A stretch of 64,000 nt of DNA from Intestinimonas massiliensis (ex Afouda et al. 2020) (lineage in GTDB: Bacteria; Bacillota; Clostridia; Oscillospirales; Oscillospiraceae), in contig NZ_LN869529.1 of NCBI RefSeq assembly GCF_001244995.1, positions 1,630,957-1,694,956 of the forward strand. Direction: 5' to 3'. Positions 34,894 through 41,706 of the stretch are shown piece by piece. Each line of letters opens with the position of its first letter. Within the stretch, counting starts at the first letter, position 1. The position numbers and the translations under genes were made by a program. The notes beneath the pieces were generated by a model, which searched no databases, was not told the origin of the DNA, and saw only the letters and a list, made by a program, of their open reading frames with translations.

Positions 34894-35895
34894 ATGGAAT
34901 TCTTCATGCCTGACCGCAAGCCCGACTATGAGCGCAACAAGCCCGATCCCTATCCCCTGCTCAGCGAGAGTATGCGGAAGGTGGTCGATTATCAGGCCGC
35001 ACACGCTGCCGATGCGTTCGACACCAACTGTTCCTGGGATGAGCTTCGGGTGAAGTATGTGCAGGAGCGCCGCTTCTGGAACGAAGGCGGCCCCGAGGCG
35101 TTCAAGACCGTGGAGGTCATGGTGCCCGGCCCCATAGGGGATGTGCCCGCCAGGATCTACTATCCCGACGACAAGCCAGAGCACTATGCGGTGGTGTTTA
35201 TCCACGGTGGCGGCTACACCGTGGGAAGCAACGACACCCATGACCGTATGATGCGCTCTGTCATGGCTTCCAGCGGCTGCTGTGTCATCGGTGTGGACTA
35301 CCACCTGGCCCCTGAGGCCAAATTCCCCATCCCTCTGTACGAGGCCGCCGCGGTGGTGCGCTACTTCCAGGAGCGCGGTGCCGAGTACGGCATCCTCCCG
35401 GACAAGATGGCCTTGGGCGGCGACTCCGGCGGAGCTAATCTGGCTCTGGGGCTGAACCTCTACCTTCGAGACACCCCCGGCGGCAATGCTTTTGTCAAGG
35501 CCCTGCTGCTGTACTATGGGGCGTTCGGTATGATGGACTCCTGTTCCTTCCGGCTCTACGGCACTCTGCTGGACGGGATGCGCCGCTCCGACCTGGCCGC
35601 CTACATCAACTATTATGCCACCCCCGAAGACCAGGAGAACCCCTATTACGCCGCCTTCCTCAACGACCTGTCCTTCGGAATGCCCCCTGTCTATATGTGC
35701 TGCGGTGACCTGGACCCCCTGCTGGACAATACCAAGACCCTGGAGGCGTTTATGAAGCTCTACAATGTGCCCACTCAGGTGGATATCGTTCCCGGCGTCC
35801 TCCACGCCTTTATGCACTACGGTCGCATGATGCCTGAGGCGGTGGAGTGCCTGGAGCGCAGCGGCGCCTTCTTCAAGGCCCATCTGGACCAGTAA
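34894..35895 (+). CDS. HSL-type alpha/beta-hydrolase (esterase)
   Basis: The 333-residue hydrolase of the hormone-sensitive-lipase family has the oxyanion motif FIHGGGYTVGS (about 107-117) and nucleophile motif LGGDSGGANLALG (Ser near 175). The acidic segment GDLDPLLDN and the late His of LHAFMHYG follow. ATAAGGAGG precedes the ATG. It ends the island and could free an acid from an ester before uptake of CoA. No signal peptide is seen, so it acts in the cytoplasm. Confidence 0.88.
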   Translation: MEFFMPDRKPDYERNKPDPYPLLSESMRKVVDYQAAHAADAFDTNCSWDELRVKYVQERRFWNEGGPEAFKTVEVMVPGPIGDVPARIYYPDDKPEHYAVVFIHGGGYTVGSNDTHDRMMRSVMASSGCCVIGVDYHLAPEAKFPIPLYEAAAVVRYFQERGAEYGILPDKMALGGDSGGANLALGLNLYLRDTPGGNAFVKALLLYYGAFGMMDSCSFRLYGTLLDGMRRSDLAAYINYYATPEDQENPYYAAFLNDLSFGMPPVYMCCGDLDPLLDNTKTLEAFMKLYNVPTQVDIVPGVLHAFMHYGRMMPEAVECLERSGAFFKAHLDQ

Positions 35896-35958
35896 GCACG
35901 GTAAGGCGGAACGGAACCGGCCTCACATCCCGCAAGGAAAGAAAAACACGAAACAGAG

Positions 35959-36006
35959 AGAACAGGCCCTACCCGGTCAAACCCGGGCTGGGCCTGTTCT
36001 TGTTTG
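35959..36006 (+). terminator. Terminator of the catabolic island
   Basis: An 11-bp outer stem (AGAACAGGCCC / GGGCCTGTTCT) with an inner CCCGG/CCGGG stem is followed by TGTTTGT, 63 bases after the esterase stop. Confidence 0.75.
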
Positions 36007-36048
36007 TGCTTTCGCAAGAGGAGGGACGAATACAAAGCTGTTTTCCCT

Positions 36049-36420
36049 TCAAACCCGCAGGCTGTGTGGGTACGCTTTTGCAGCGATGCGGGGGGAGCTT
36101 TTGTGCTTGACGTCAGTCAGACCTTGAAGTGTGGCATAAATCTTTCTGAGGAAAGCAATCCTTCCCAACGGTAATGCTGGCCCCACGCGCAGGATTCCGA
36201 AGCTGTCCCAGTCCCGCAGGTCCTTCTCCATCTCGTCGAAGGGGGGGGGCAACGTGGGAGTCGTAGGAGCGGAAGCGCTCTCCCGCCGCCGTCAGGTGGA
36301 GCCGCCGGGACAGCCGCTCAAAGGTTTGACCCTCCCCCGGAATACCCATCCAGCTCGGCCACCGCCTGGCTCACGGTGGGCTGGGCTTCCGAGGCCCGGG
36401 TCGCGTTGTTCCCTCCATCG
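36049..36420 (-). pseudogene. Decayed LysR-family regulator
   Basis: On the minus strand, translated pieces of a LysR regulator appear in different frames. TRASEAQPTVSQAVAELDG is the helix-turn-helix, QTFERLSRRLHLTAAGERF its end, and EKDLRDWDSFGILRVG the start of the effector domain. Frame changes and a run of nine G (36241-36249) break it, and the C-terminal two-thirds is missing. It lies divergent to the chromate transporter genes, where an intact LysR gene is common. The rest of the 35896-36508 gap holds the terminator at 35959-36006 and a short AT-rich promoter-like stretch near 36430-36485. Confidence 0.8.
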
Positions 36421-36508
36421 TAATTTCCTTATGTTTTCTATCATATAATAGTATTTCCATAATTGTTTGACAAGTGGTATACTGAGATCAGCCAAAGGAG
36501 GGATACCC

Positions 36509-37078
36509 TTGCAGCGGGCGAATTTTTCTTTCTGGAGATTGTTTTTGTCCACCTTTCAGCTCAGCGCCTTCACCTTCGGGGGCGGCTACGTCATCGTCCC
36601 CCTGATGAAGGAGCGGTTTGTCCGCCGTCTGGGCTGGATCGACGAGGAGGAGATGCTGGACCTGGTGTCCATCGCCCAGTCCTCGCCGGGGGCCATGGCG
36701 GTCAATACCTCTATTCTGGTGGGCTATCGGATGGCCGGTGTACCCGGGGCCCTGGTCTCGGTGTGCGGCACCGCCCTGCCCCCCCTAATCATTTTGTCGG
36801 TCATCTCCCTGTTTTACGTGGCTTTCCGGGACAACCGCGTCGTCAGTCTGGTCCTGCGGGGCATGAACGCGGGGGTGGCTGCCGTCATCTGCGATGTGGT
36901 CCTCACCATGGGAAGGGGCGTCCTGCGGCAAAAGCGCGCGCTCTACACCGCGGTCCTGGCGGCGGCGTTCTGCGCGGCCTGGTTCGCCGAGGTCAGCGTG
37001 GTCCTTATTATCCTCTGCTGCGGCCTGATCGGGGCGGCCGACACCCTGTGGAGCCGAAGAAAGGGGGCGGTGTCGTGA
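36509..37078 (+). CDS. Chromate transporter family protein, first half-size subunit
   Basis: The 189-residue membrane protein is of the short-chain CHR type. FQLSAFTFGGGYVIVPLMKERFV and SIAQSSPGAMAVNTSILVGYRMAG are the family signatures. Short CHR proteins come as adjacent pairs that act together to export or import oxyanions such as chromate. A TTG at 36509 is chosen because AAAGGAGGG lies 6-7 bases before it. The second subunit overlaps its stop by four bases. Its likely LysR regulator upstream is broken. Confidence 0.9.
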   Translation: MQRANFSFWRLFLSTFQLSAFTFGGGYVIVPLMKERFVRRLGWIDEEEMLDLVSIAQSSPGAMAVNTSILVGYRMAGVPGALVSVCGTALPPLIILSVISLFYVAFRDNRVVSLVLRGMNAGVAAVICDVVLTMGRGVLRQKRALYTAVLAAAFCAAWFAEVSVVLIILCCGLIGAADTLWSRRKGAVS

Positions 37079-37629
37079 CTCTGCTCCGCCTGTTCTGGAG
37101 CTTTTTCCAGATCGGTCTGTTCAGCTTCGGCGGCGGCTATGCCGCCCTACCCCTCATCCAGCACCAGGTGGTGGAGCAAAACGGCTGGCTCACCATTTCC
37201 CAGTTCACCGACATCATCACCATCTCCCAGATGACTCCCGGCCCCATCGCCCTGAACTCGGCCACCTTTGTGGGCATTCAGATCGCTGGGCTCCCCGGCG
37301 CCCTGATCGCCACTCTGGGCTGTATCCTACCCTCCTGTATCGTGGCCCTGACCCTGGCCTGGTTCTACTACAAATACCGCAATCTGAGTCTGGTCAAGGG
37401 GGTGCTCCAGGGCCTGCGGCCTGCCGTGGTGGCCCTCATCGCCTCCTCCGGCCTGTCCATTCTGCTCCGGGCCCTGCTGGCGGGAAACCGTCTGCTCTCC
37501 GGCGTGGACTTTGTGGCGGTCGCCCTCTTTGCCGCCGCCCTGTTCGTCCTGCGCCGGTGGAAGCCCAACCCCATCTGGGTCATGGCGGGTTGCGGCGCGG
37601 CGGGGCTTGTGCTCTATTCCCTGGTATAA
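37075..37629 (+). CDS. Chromate transporter family protein, second half-size subunit
   Basis: The 184-residue partner has QIGLFSFGGGYAALPLIQHQVVE and ISQMTPGPIALNSATFVGIQ, the matching CHR signatures. It has about five to six membrane segments. GTG at 37075 overlaps the first subunit's stop by four bases and has AAGGGGG upstream, so the two are translationally coupled. It is closed by a strong terminator. In gut anaerobes the natural substrate is not established. Confidence 0.9.
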   Translation: MTLLRLFWSFFQIGLFSFGGGYAALPLIQHQVVEQNGWLTISQFTDIITISQMTPGPIALNSATFVGIQIAGLPGALIATLGCILPSCIVALTLAWFYYKYRNLSLVKGVLQGLRPAVVALIASSGLSILLRALLAGNRLLSGVDFVAVALFAAALFVLRRWKPNPIWVMAGCGAAGLVLYSLV

Positions 37630-37631
37630 GT

Positions 37632-37670
37632 AAAATACATCGGAGGAGCGGCGCTCCTCCGATGTATTTT
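37632..37670. terminator. Bidirectional terminator after the chromate transporter pair
   Basis: An 18-bp perfect stem (AAAATACATCGGAGGAGC and complement) with a 3-nt loop lies between convergent genes and ends at the stop codon of the minus-strand gene. Confidence 0.9.
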
Positions 37671-37921
37671 CAGCCCTGCAGTCCGTTCTCCTGGCGCTCC
37701 ATGTTCTCTACCACGATATCAAAGATATCCCCCAGTGAAGCGGCGTACTCCAGCACCTTCCAGGGCTCGTTGGTGTGAAAGTGGAGCTTGATCAGGTCCT
37801 CGTCCCCCACCGCCAGCAGGCAGTCGCCGGGGATGTTCTGCGTGATATAGTCGTGAATGCCATCCTCCGAGAGGTTTTCCCCCTCGATAAGCAGTTGAGT
37901 GTCAAAACGGTATTCCAGCAT
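37670..37921 (-). CDS. Stand-alone FakA/DAK2-type middle domain protein
   Basis: The 83-residue protein, MLEYRFDTQLLIEGENLSED then GDCLLAVGDEDLIKLHFHTNEP, matches the domain between DAK2 and the C-terminal part of fatty-acid kinase FakA/YloV, with the conserved HFHTNEP histidines. Here it is a separate small gene. The ATG at 37921 has GAGAGGAG upstream. It lies just downstream of the rpsI terminator. It may be a partner of a kinase encoded elsewhere; as shown it has no nucleotide-binding domain. Confidence 0.72.
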   Translation of the reverse strand: MLEYRFDTQLLIEGENLSEDGIHDYITQNIPGDCLLAVGDEDLIKLHFHTNEPWKVLEYAASLGDIFDIVVENMERQENGLQG

Positions 37922-37944
37922 CCCGTGTTCTCCTCTCTGATCAA

Positions 37945-37974
37945 GGAAAGCCGCCACGTCTGTGGCGGCTTTCC
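37945..37974 (-). terminator. Terminator of the ribosomal protein S9 operon
   Basis: A 13-bp perfect stem (GGAAAGCCGCCAC and complement) with a 4-nt loop lies 16 bases beyond the rpsI stop on the minus strand. Confidence 0.8.
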
Positions 37975-37990
37975 GAATGCGACAGACAAA

Positions 37991-38047
37991 TCAGCGCTTG
38001 CTGAACTGAGGCGCACGGCGGGCGGCCTTCAGACCGTATTTCTTGCG
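37991..38047 (-). other. rpsI: 3' end of rpsI (ribosomal protein S9) left at the prophage attachment site
   Basis: On the minus strand 19 codons read RKKYGLKAARRAPQFSKR and stop, the invariant C-terminus of ribosomal protein S9. Upstream codons in the same frame (GDFTRG...) are not S9, and the phage integrase begins 73 bases further on. The host gene has therefore been cut at its 3' end by prophage insertion. The bulk of rpsI, with a phage-supplied 3' end, should lie beyond the far prophage border outside the window. Confidence 0.85.
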
Positions 38048-38119
38048 CCCTCTGGTGAAATCCCCTTTATTTTCAACGGGTATAAGCCACATCTCCAAAA
38101 ATGCACCTCAAAATGAACC

Positions 38120-39316
38120 TCATTTTGGGCTGGAAGCGAAGGCGGCCGTGACCTTGGAGATCAAGTCTTTGGGCTGATTATAGGTCAAGTGGGCATAGAT
38201 GTCCAGGGTGATTTTCGCGTGCTCATGGCCGGCCAGCACCTGAACGGTCTTGACGTCAACGCCAGATAAGAGCAGATTCGTGATGTAGGTATGCCTGAGC
38301 TGATGCGGCGTCACCTGGAAGTCCATGCTGTAAATGACGGTCTTGTTGTGAGCGGCCCGCTCTCCAAGCACCGGCGTGACCGTGTGCTTGATTTTCTGGC
38401 CTTTGACATATCTGGTGTATGTGCGCTCCTTTGTGCTTCGCACGGTTACATACTTCCAGAGTCGCGCCCACTGGGTACCGGATAGCGGCCCACCGTCCCG
38501 GTTGTAAATCACATACTCAGACTGGCTTGCTTCTTTGACGGCCTTTAGGCAGTCCACCAGCTGGGGAGGGATCGGGATGATCCTCTTGGACGCCTTGGTT
38601 TTCAGGTCGGTCAATATGACTGGCCTATTGTGCTCAGTGTGCCAGGCCCTGCAGACGGAGATGTGAGGGGCGCTCCCCTCCAGGAAAACGCTATCCCATT
38701 GCAGCGCCAGGGCCTCCTCTCGACGGAGCCCCGCATATAGGCAGAGCATGACAAACGGATACGGCGGTAATCCCCGGATGGCATCCAGCAAAATACTGAC
38801 CTGCTTATCGGTAAGCGCATTTTTCTCCTTTGGGGCCCGCCCTCCCTTGGGGTTGAGGTTTTTACACGGGCTCTCGTCGATGATGCGATTCTCCAGAGCG
38901 GAGCCAAAAATCATCTTGTAGAGCATCTGAACGCTGCGGTAGATAGAGGCTGACTTCTCTGCTGCCTTGGAGATCGCCAGCTTAATATCGTCCGGTGTCA
39001 CCTCGGCCATGTATTTCTCCCCCAGGGGCGCTATGATGTAGATTTTGACCTTGGAGGTGTAGTCAGCCAGTGTAGTGGCTCGGATGTGCGCGGCTTGCAT
39101 AGTAAGCCACTTCTCGGCATAATCCTTGACGGTAGGGTTTTCCCTGCGGTAGACCTCCTCCTCGATCTGGCGTTGGACGACGGCGATTTTTTCGGTCAGC
39201 TCCTCGGGGGTTTGCGCGTAGAGGGCGATGTACTTTCCGTTCGGCCCCTTTATGCGCTTGCGAAATTCTTTCCGGCTCTCTATCCACTCATAAGTCGGTT
39301 TCTTGGGCCGAGCCAC
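38120..39316 (-). CDS. int: Phage tyrosine recombinase (integrase)
   Basis: The 398-residue integrase has an N-terminal arm-binding domain (RKEFRKRIKGPNGKYIALYA, then PEELTEKIAVVQ), a SAM-like core-binding domain (about 60-150) and a catalytic domain. Catalytic residues are Arg in AGLRREEALALQW, HxxR in HQLRHTYITN, the following His in LAGHEHAK and the Tyr nucleophile in LDIYAHL. GTG start after GGGGGTGA. It points toward the rpsI attachment site. A short inverted repeat (CAAAATGA/TCATTTTG, 38109-38127) around its stop may weakly terminate it. Confidence 0.96.
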   Translation of the reverse strand: MARPKKPTYEWIESRKEFRKRIKGPNGKYIALYAQTPEELTEKIAVVQRQIEEEVYRRENPTVKDYAEKWLTMQAAHIRATTLADYTSKVKIYIIAPLGEKYMAEVTPDDIKLAISKAAEKSASIYRSVQMLYKMIFGSALENRIIDESPCKNLNPKGGRAPKEKNALTDKQVSILLDAIRGLPPYPFVMLCLYAGLRREEALALQWDSVFLEGSAPHISVCRAWHTEHNRPVILTDLKTKASKRIIPIPPQLVDCLKAVKEASQSEYVIYNRDGGPLSGTQWARLWKYVTVRSTKERTYTRYVKGQKIKHTVTPVLGERAAHNKTVIYSMDFQVTPHQLRHTYITNLLLSGVDVKTVQVLAGHEHAKITLDIYAHLTYNQPKDLISKVTAAFASSPK

Positions 39317-39370
39317 ATTGTCACCCCCTGTTCTTCTACTGATAGACTTGCTTAGATAGATTACAGTACC

Positions 39371-39416
39371 CAGTTACAGATACAGCTTACAGTTCAGTAT
39401 GCAGTAACAGATACAG
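39371..39416. repeat. Two direct repeats behind the integrase gene, candidate arm-type sites
   Basis: CAGTTACAGATACAG (39371-39385) and CAGTAACAGATACAG (39402-39416) differ at one base and are exactly 31 bases apart, three DNA turns. Their place between integrase and the next gene suits arm-type integrase or excisionase sites. Confidence 0.55.
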
Positions 39417-39443
39417 AAACAGTGCGCGCGCGCGAACAGTATA

Positions 39444-39466
39444 GATACCGTATTGCATACGGTATC
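39444..39466. repeat. Palindrome in the integrase upstream region
   Basis: GATACCGTAT and its complement ATACGGTATC surround TGC, just after an alternating GC run (39423-39434). It may be an operator or recombination accessory site. The rest of 39317-39505 shows only the direct repeats listed separately. Confidence 0.5.
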
Positions 39467-39505
39467 GTGCTCGCCAAAAAATCGGTAGCTGAGCAGACGC
39501 TGACA

Positions 39506-40120
39506 TCAACTCAAGCTGTCAATTTTCGCATTGAGTGCGTCAACAAGGACACTTTTTTCAGCTTCGGAAAGAACGCTATCGTAGTCAGAGTAATCCACAC
39601 CAGCTTCGGCGCTTTGGCCGTAGTAGTAATACTGGGTCGTTGTTGCCGTCAGGTCTTTTTGTGGCGACGCGATTATTTGCAGGCTGATTTCAAAATCATC
39701 CAGATGTTCACGCTGGACATCTTGGGTGTAAAACATGAAATAGATATTTTCGCTGTTGTAAATGGTCTGGAGCTGAGACATCCGCTCGCCATCAAGAGCA
39801 TTACCCTCGCTGGAGATATAAGCATTAACTTGAAGTTCCGCCTGGATATCCCCGGAATCCCTGTTCAGCATCCAATACACATCGTCATCGGAAAGGTTAG
39901 CCCTATCCACGGTCGCTACGCAATAGCCAGTGTAGCCGTGATCGGCGTAAACTTCACAAAAAGAAACCGCAGACAGTGAAATAGATGCATCTCCACAGGC
40001 TATATCCCCGGGCAAAACTTCTATTGTGATAGGGTCTGCCTGCTCTGGTGCAGAGCTACACCCGGAGACAAGGGCGGCGCACAGGACAGGTAATAGCATC
40101 ATGCGGAGCTTTTTATTCAC
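39506..40120 (-). CDS. Prophage-encoded lipoprotein of unknown function
   Basis: The 204-residue protein has a lipoprotein signal peptide (MLLPVLCAALVSGCSS, lipobox VSGC, Cys about residue 21). A mature part rich in acidic and aromatic residues follows, with no recognised enzyme motif. GTG start follows AAGGAGG. It lies between integrase and repressor on the minus strand, the usual place for lysogenic-conversion genes expressed from the dormant prophage. It could be a superinfection-exclusion or surface-modifying lipoprotein; this is inferred from position only. Confidence 0.72.
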   Translation of the reverse strand: MNKKLRMMLLPVLCAALVSGCSSAPEQADPITIEVLPGDIACGDASISLSAVSFCEVYADHGYTGYCVATVDRANLSDDDVYWMLNRDSGDIQAELQVNAYISSEGNALDGERMSQLQTIYNSENIYFMFYTQDVQREHLDDFEISLQIIASPQKDLTATTTQYYYYGQSAEAGVDYSDYDSVLSEAEKSVLVDALNAKIDSLS

Positions 40121-40266
40121 AAAGACCCCTCCTTGTTGATGAAATTCATCGTATATCTGCGAATAATGTCAAAAGTAATTTTATATCGTTTCCAACAAAA
40201 ATCTGTTCTCTTTTGCTATAATGACGATACTGCCGGCAGCTACTTTTCGATAAGGAGCTGAAATCA

Positions 40267-40416
40267 ATGAAAGCGACCGAGTGGAAAGAGGTAATTCACA
40301 TGCTGGGGCAACTGTCGGCCCCTGAAAAGCAGGAGCTGATCACTTTCTTGCGCCGTTTGCAAGATAGCGAATGTAGTTCACCGCCTCTGCCTTCTTGTCA
40401 TCAGAAAGAGAAATGA
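40267..40416 (+). CDS. Small 49-residue protein convergent with the repressor
   Basis: ATAAGGAGCTGAAATCA precedes the ATG. The product MKATEWKEVIHMLGQLSAPE continues with KQELITFLRRLQDSE, a plausible amphipathic-helix protein. TATAAT at 40217-40222 could be its -10 box. It overlaps the 3' end of the repressor gene by 77 bases on the other strand, so transcription of either could interfere with the other. No family is recognised. Confidence 0.5.
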   Translation: MKATEWKEVIHMLGQLSAPEKQELITFLRRLQDSECSSPPLPSCHQKEK

Positions 40417-40876
40417 GCATATTGATTATTTCCATGTCCAGTCCGCTCCCGCTGCCGGGGGCGGACTTTGCTGCATCCAGCCCAAGCATCGAGTCAAGGC
40501 TTTCGCCGAGCTGCTCCGCCAACTGGCAAGCCATGTCCAAAGAAAGCGGGACAGCCCCGTTGATAATGAGCCCCACTTCGTATAAGTCAACGCCAGCTGC
40601 GGCCAGATCGGCCTTGTCCCGCGTTTCGATGATGTGGGCCAGCTTCTCCCTAAATTCCTTCGACATCTCGCCGCTGTCCTCATGGCCAGTGAGAAAATCA
40701 ATATTGACGTTGAAGATGTCGGCCAGGGCCTCCAGCATCTCGTAACTCGGCATCCGCTGCCCGGACTCATACATACCGACCAAGCTTCTGGAAACCTCCA
40801 TCTTATCGGCCAACTCTTGCTGCGAAAAACCCGCCCTTTTTCTTAGATAGACAAGGGTATCGGAAAATTTACTCAC
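40340..40876 (-). CDS. CI-like phage repressor
   Basis: The 178-residue protein has an N-terminal XRE/lambda-repressor helix-turn-helix (YLRKRAGFSQQELADKMEVS then RSLVGMYESGQRMPS, about 8-42). A C-terminal region follows that lacks an obvious LexA-type Ser-Lys protease. It may thus be controlled by an antirepressor or ImmR/ImmA-like system rather than RecA self-cleavage. GTG at 40876 is chosen because GAGGTGAT lies just upstream; the GTG at 40885 is part of that site. It is divergent from the Cro-like gene. Confidence 0.85.
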   Translation of the reverse strand: MSKFSDTLVYLRKRAGFSQQELADKMEVSRSLVGMYESGQRMPSYEMLEALADIFNVNIDFLTGHEDSGEMSKEFREKLAHIIETRDKADLAAAGVDLYEVGLIINGAVPLSLDMACQLAEQLGESLDSMLGLDAAKSAPGSGSGLDMEIINMLISLSDDKKAEAVNYIRYLANGARK

Positions 40877-40900
40877 GCAAATCACCTCAATGCAAGGTTA

Positions 40901-41004
40901 TCACGAAATGTGACAAAAGTAAAGAGGAAAAAGAAAAAATGTCACGGAAAGTGTTGACAAGCCCAGCGGCCTGTGGTATGCTCGGTTTGTCACTTGAAGT
41001 GACA
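40901..41004. promoter_or_regulatory. Lysogeny switch: three operator copies and the early promoter
   Basis: Operators related to TGTCACTT-AAGTGACA lie at 40901-40913 (TCACGAAATGTGA), 40942-40954 (TCACGGAAAGTGT) and 40988-41004 (TGTCACTTGAAGTGACA, a perfect 17-base palindrome). An early rightward promoter has TTGACA at 40954-40959, a 17-base spacer and TATGCT at 40977-40982. The second operator touches the -35 box and the third lies over the transcript start, so binding there would block early transcription. Confidence 0.85.
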
Positions 41005-41031
41005 GCCAAATGAGAAAGGGGGTAGACAAGT

Positions 41032-41223
41032 ATGGACCTTGGGAGACGCCTTAAGGAGCTTCGTGGGGATCGGAGTAGGGACAAGGTGGCTGCGGCCATT
41101 GGTATTTCCTCTTCCGCGCTCGGAATGTATGAGTGCAATAAACGAATCCCCCGGGACGATGTCAAGAAAAGGATTGCTGATTACTTCGGTGTGACGATCC
41201 AGCAGCTTTTTTTTGAGGATTGA
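41032..41223 (+). CDS. Cro-like helix-turn-helix protein
   Basis: The 63-residue single XRE domain (RRLKELRGDRSRDKVAAAIG, then SSSALGMYECNKRIP) is divergent from the CI-like gene and directly downstream of the early promoter. GAAAGGGGG precedes the ATG. It is the likely Cro that competes for the shared palindromic operators and commits the phage to lysis. An operator copy lies two bases after its stop, which may give extra control of the genes behind it. Confidence 0.85.
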   Translation: MDLGRRLKELRGDRSRDKVAAAIGISSSALGMYECNKRIPRDDVKKRIADYFGVTIQQLFFED

Positions 41224-41224
41224 T

Positions 41225-41239
41225 GTCACTTAAAGTGAC
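41225..41239. promoter_or_regulatory. Fourth operator copy between cro-like and next gene
   Basis: GTCACTTAAAGTGAC is a perfect 15-base palindrome identical in plan to the operators upstream of the cro-like gene. It lies directly after the cro-like stop. Confidence 0.8.
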
Positions 41240-41256
41240 CGAAAGGAGTTGATGCA

Positions 41257-41484
41257 ATGGGCGCACTGTTGACCCGCAAAGAAGCAGCTGCACGGCTTGG
41301 CATTACGGTTATGACGCTGGACGCCGAGCGGAATAGCGGCCACCTTGCCTACATACAGCGAAAGCCCGGCGGGAAGGTTTGGATTACCGAAGAGGCGCTA
41401 GCTGAGTATTTGGCCCGCGCGACGCACCCGGCGCGGCCGGACGTAAAGGCGGCTCGGGCATTGCGCCAAGTCAGGCGAGCATAA
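41257..41484 (+). CDS. Small helix-turn-helix (excisionase/MerR-like) DNA-binding protein
   Basis: The 75-residue protein starts LLTRKEAAARLGITVMTLDA, the winged-helix motif of excisionase-like HTH_17 proteins. It continues with KVWITEEALAEYLAR, as expected for that fold, and a basic tail. GAAAGGAG precedes the ATG. In the early region it may be an excisionase or early regulator. It is immediately downstream of an operator copy, so repressor could control it. Confidence 0.78.
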   Translation: MGALLTRKEAAARLGITVMTLDAERNSGHLAYIQRKPGGKVWITEEALAEYLARATHPARPDVKAARALRQVRRA

Positions 41485-41514
41485 ATGGGAGATGAAAGGA
41501 GCTGATATACCCCC

Positions 41515-41706
41515 ATGTATTTCAGAGTGTGCTCCCTCTGCGGTGCGCATCTCGACCCCGGAGAGCGGTGCGACTGCCGGGAGACAGAAAAGAGGCCGCC
41601 CCCGCTGCTACGGGAACGACCTCACGAAAATAGAACCAAGCCCAGTCTATCAGCCGGCCAGCTGGAAGTCAAGGGCGACTGGAGGTGCCGCTATGGCCGA
41701 GAATGA
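41515..41706 (+). CDS. Small Cys-rich (zinc-binding) phage protein
   Basis: The 63-residue protein has CSLCGAHLDPGERCDC near the N-terminus, a likely zinc knuckle, and a basic C-terminal part. GAAAGGAG lies upstream at a slightly long distance. It overlaps the next gene's start by 14 bases. No family is recognised. Confidence 0.55.
   Translation: MYFRVCSLCGAHLDPGERCDCRETEKRPPPLLRERPHENRTKPSLSAGQLEVKGDWRCRYGRE

Noticed and set aside
19925-35895. Confirmed carnitine operon (cai)
   Set aside because: No CaiT/BCCT carrier, CaiE or FixC/FixX is present in the window and extra enzymes are added, so carnitine is only one possible substrate.
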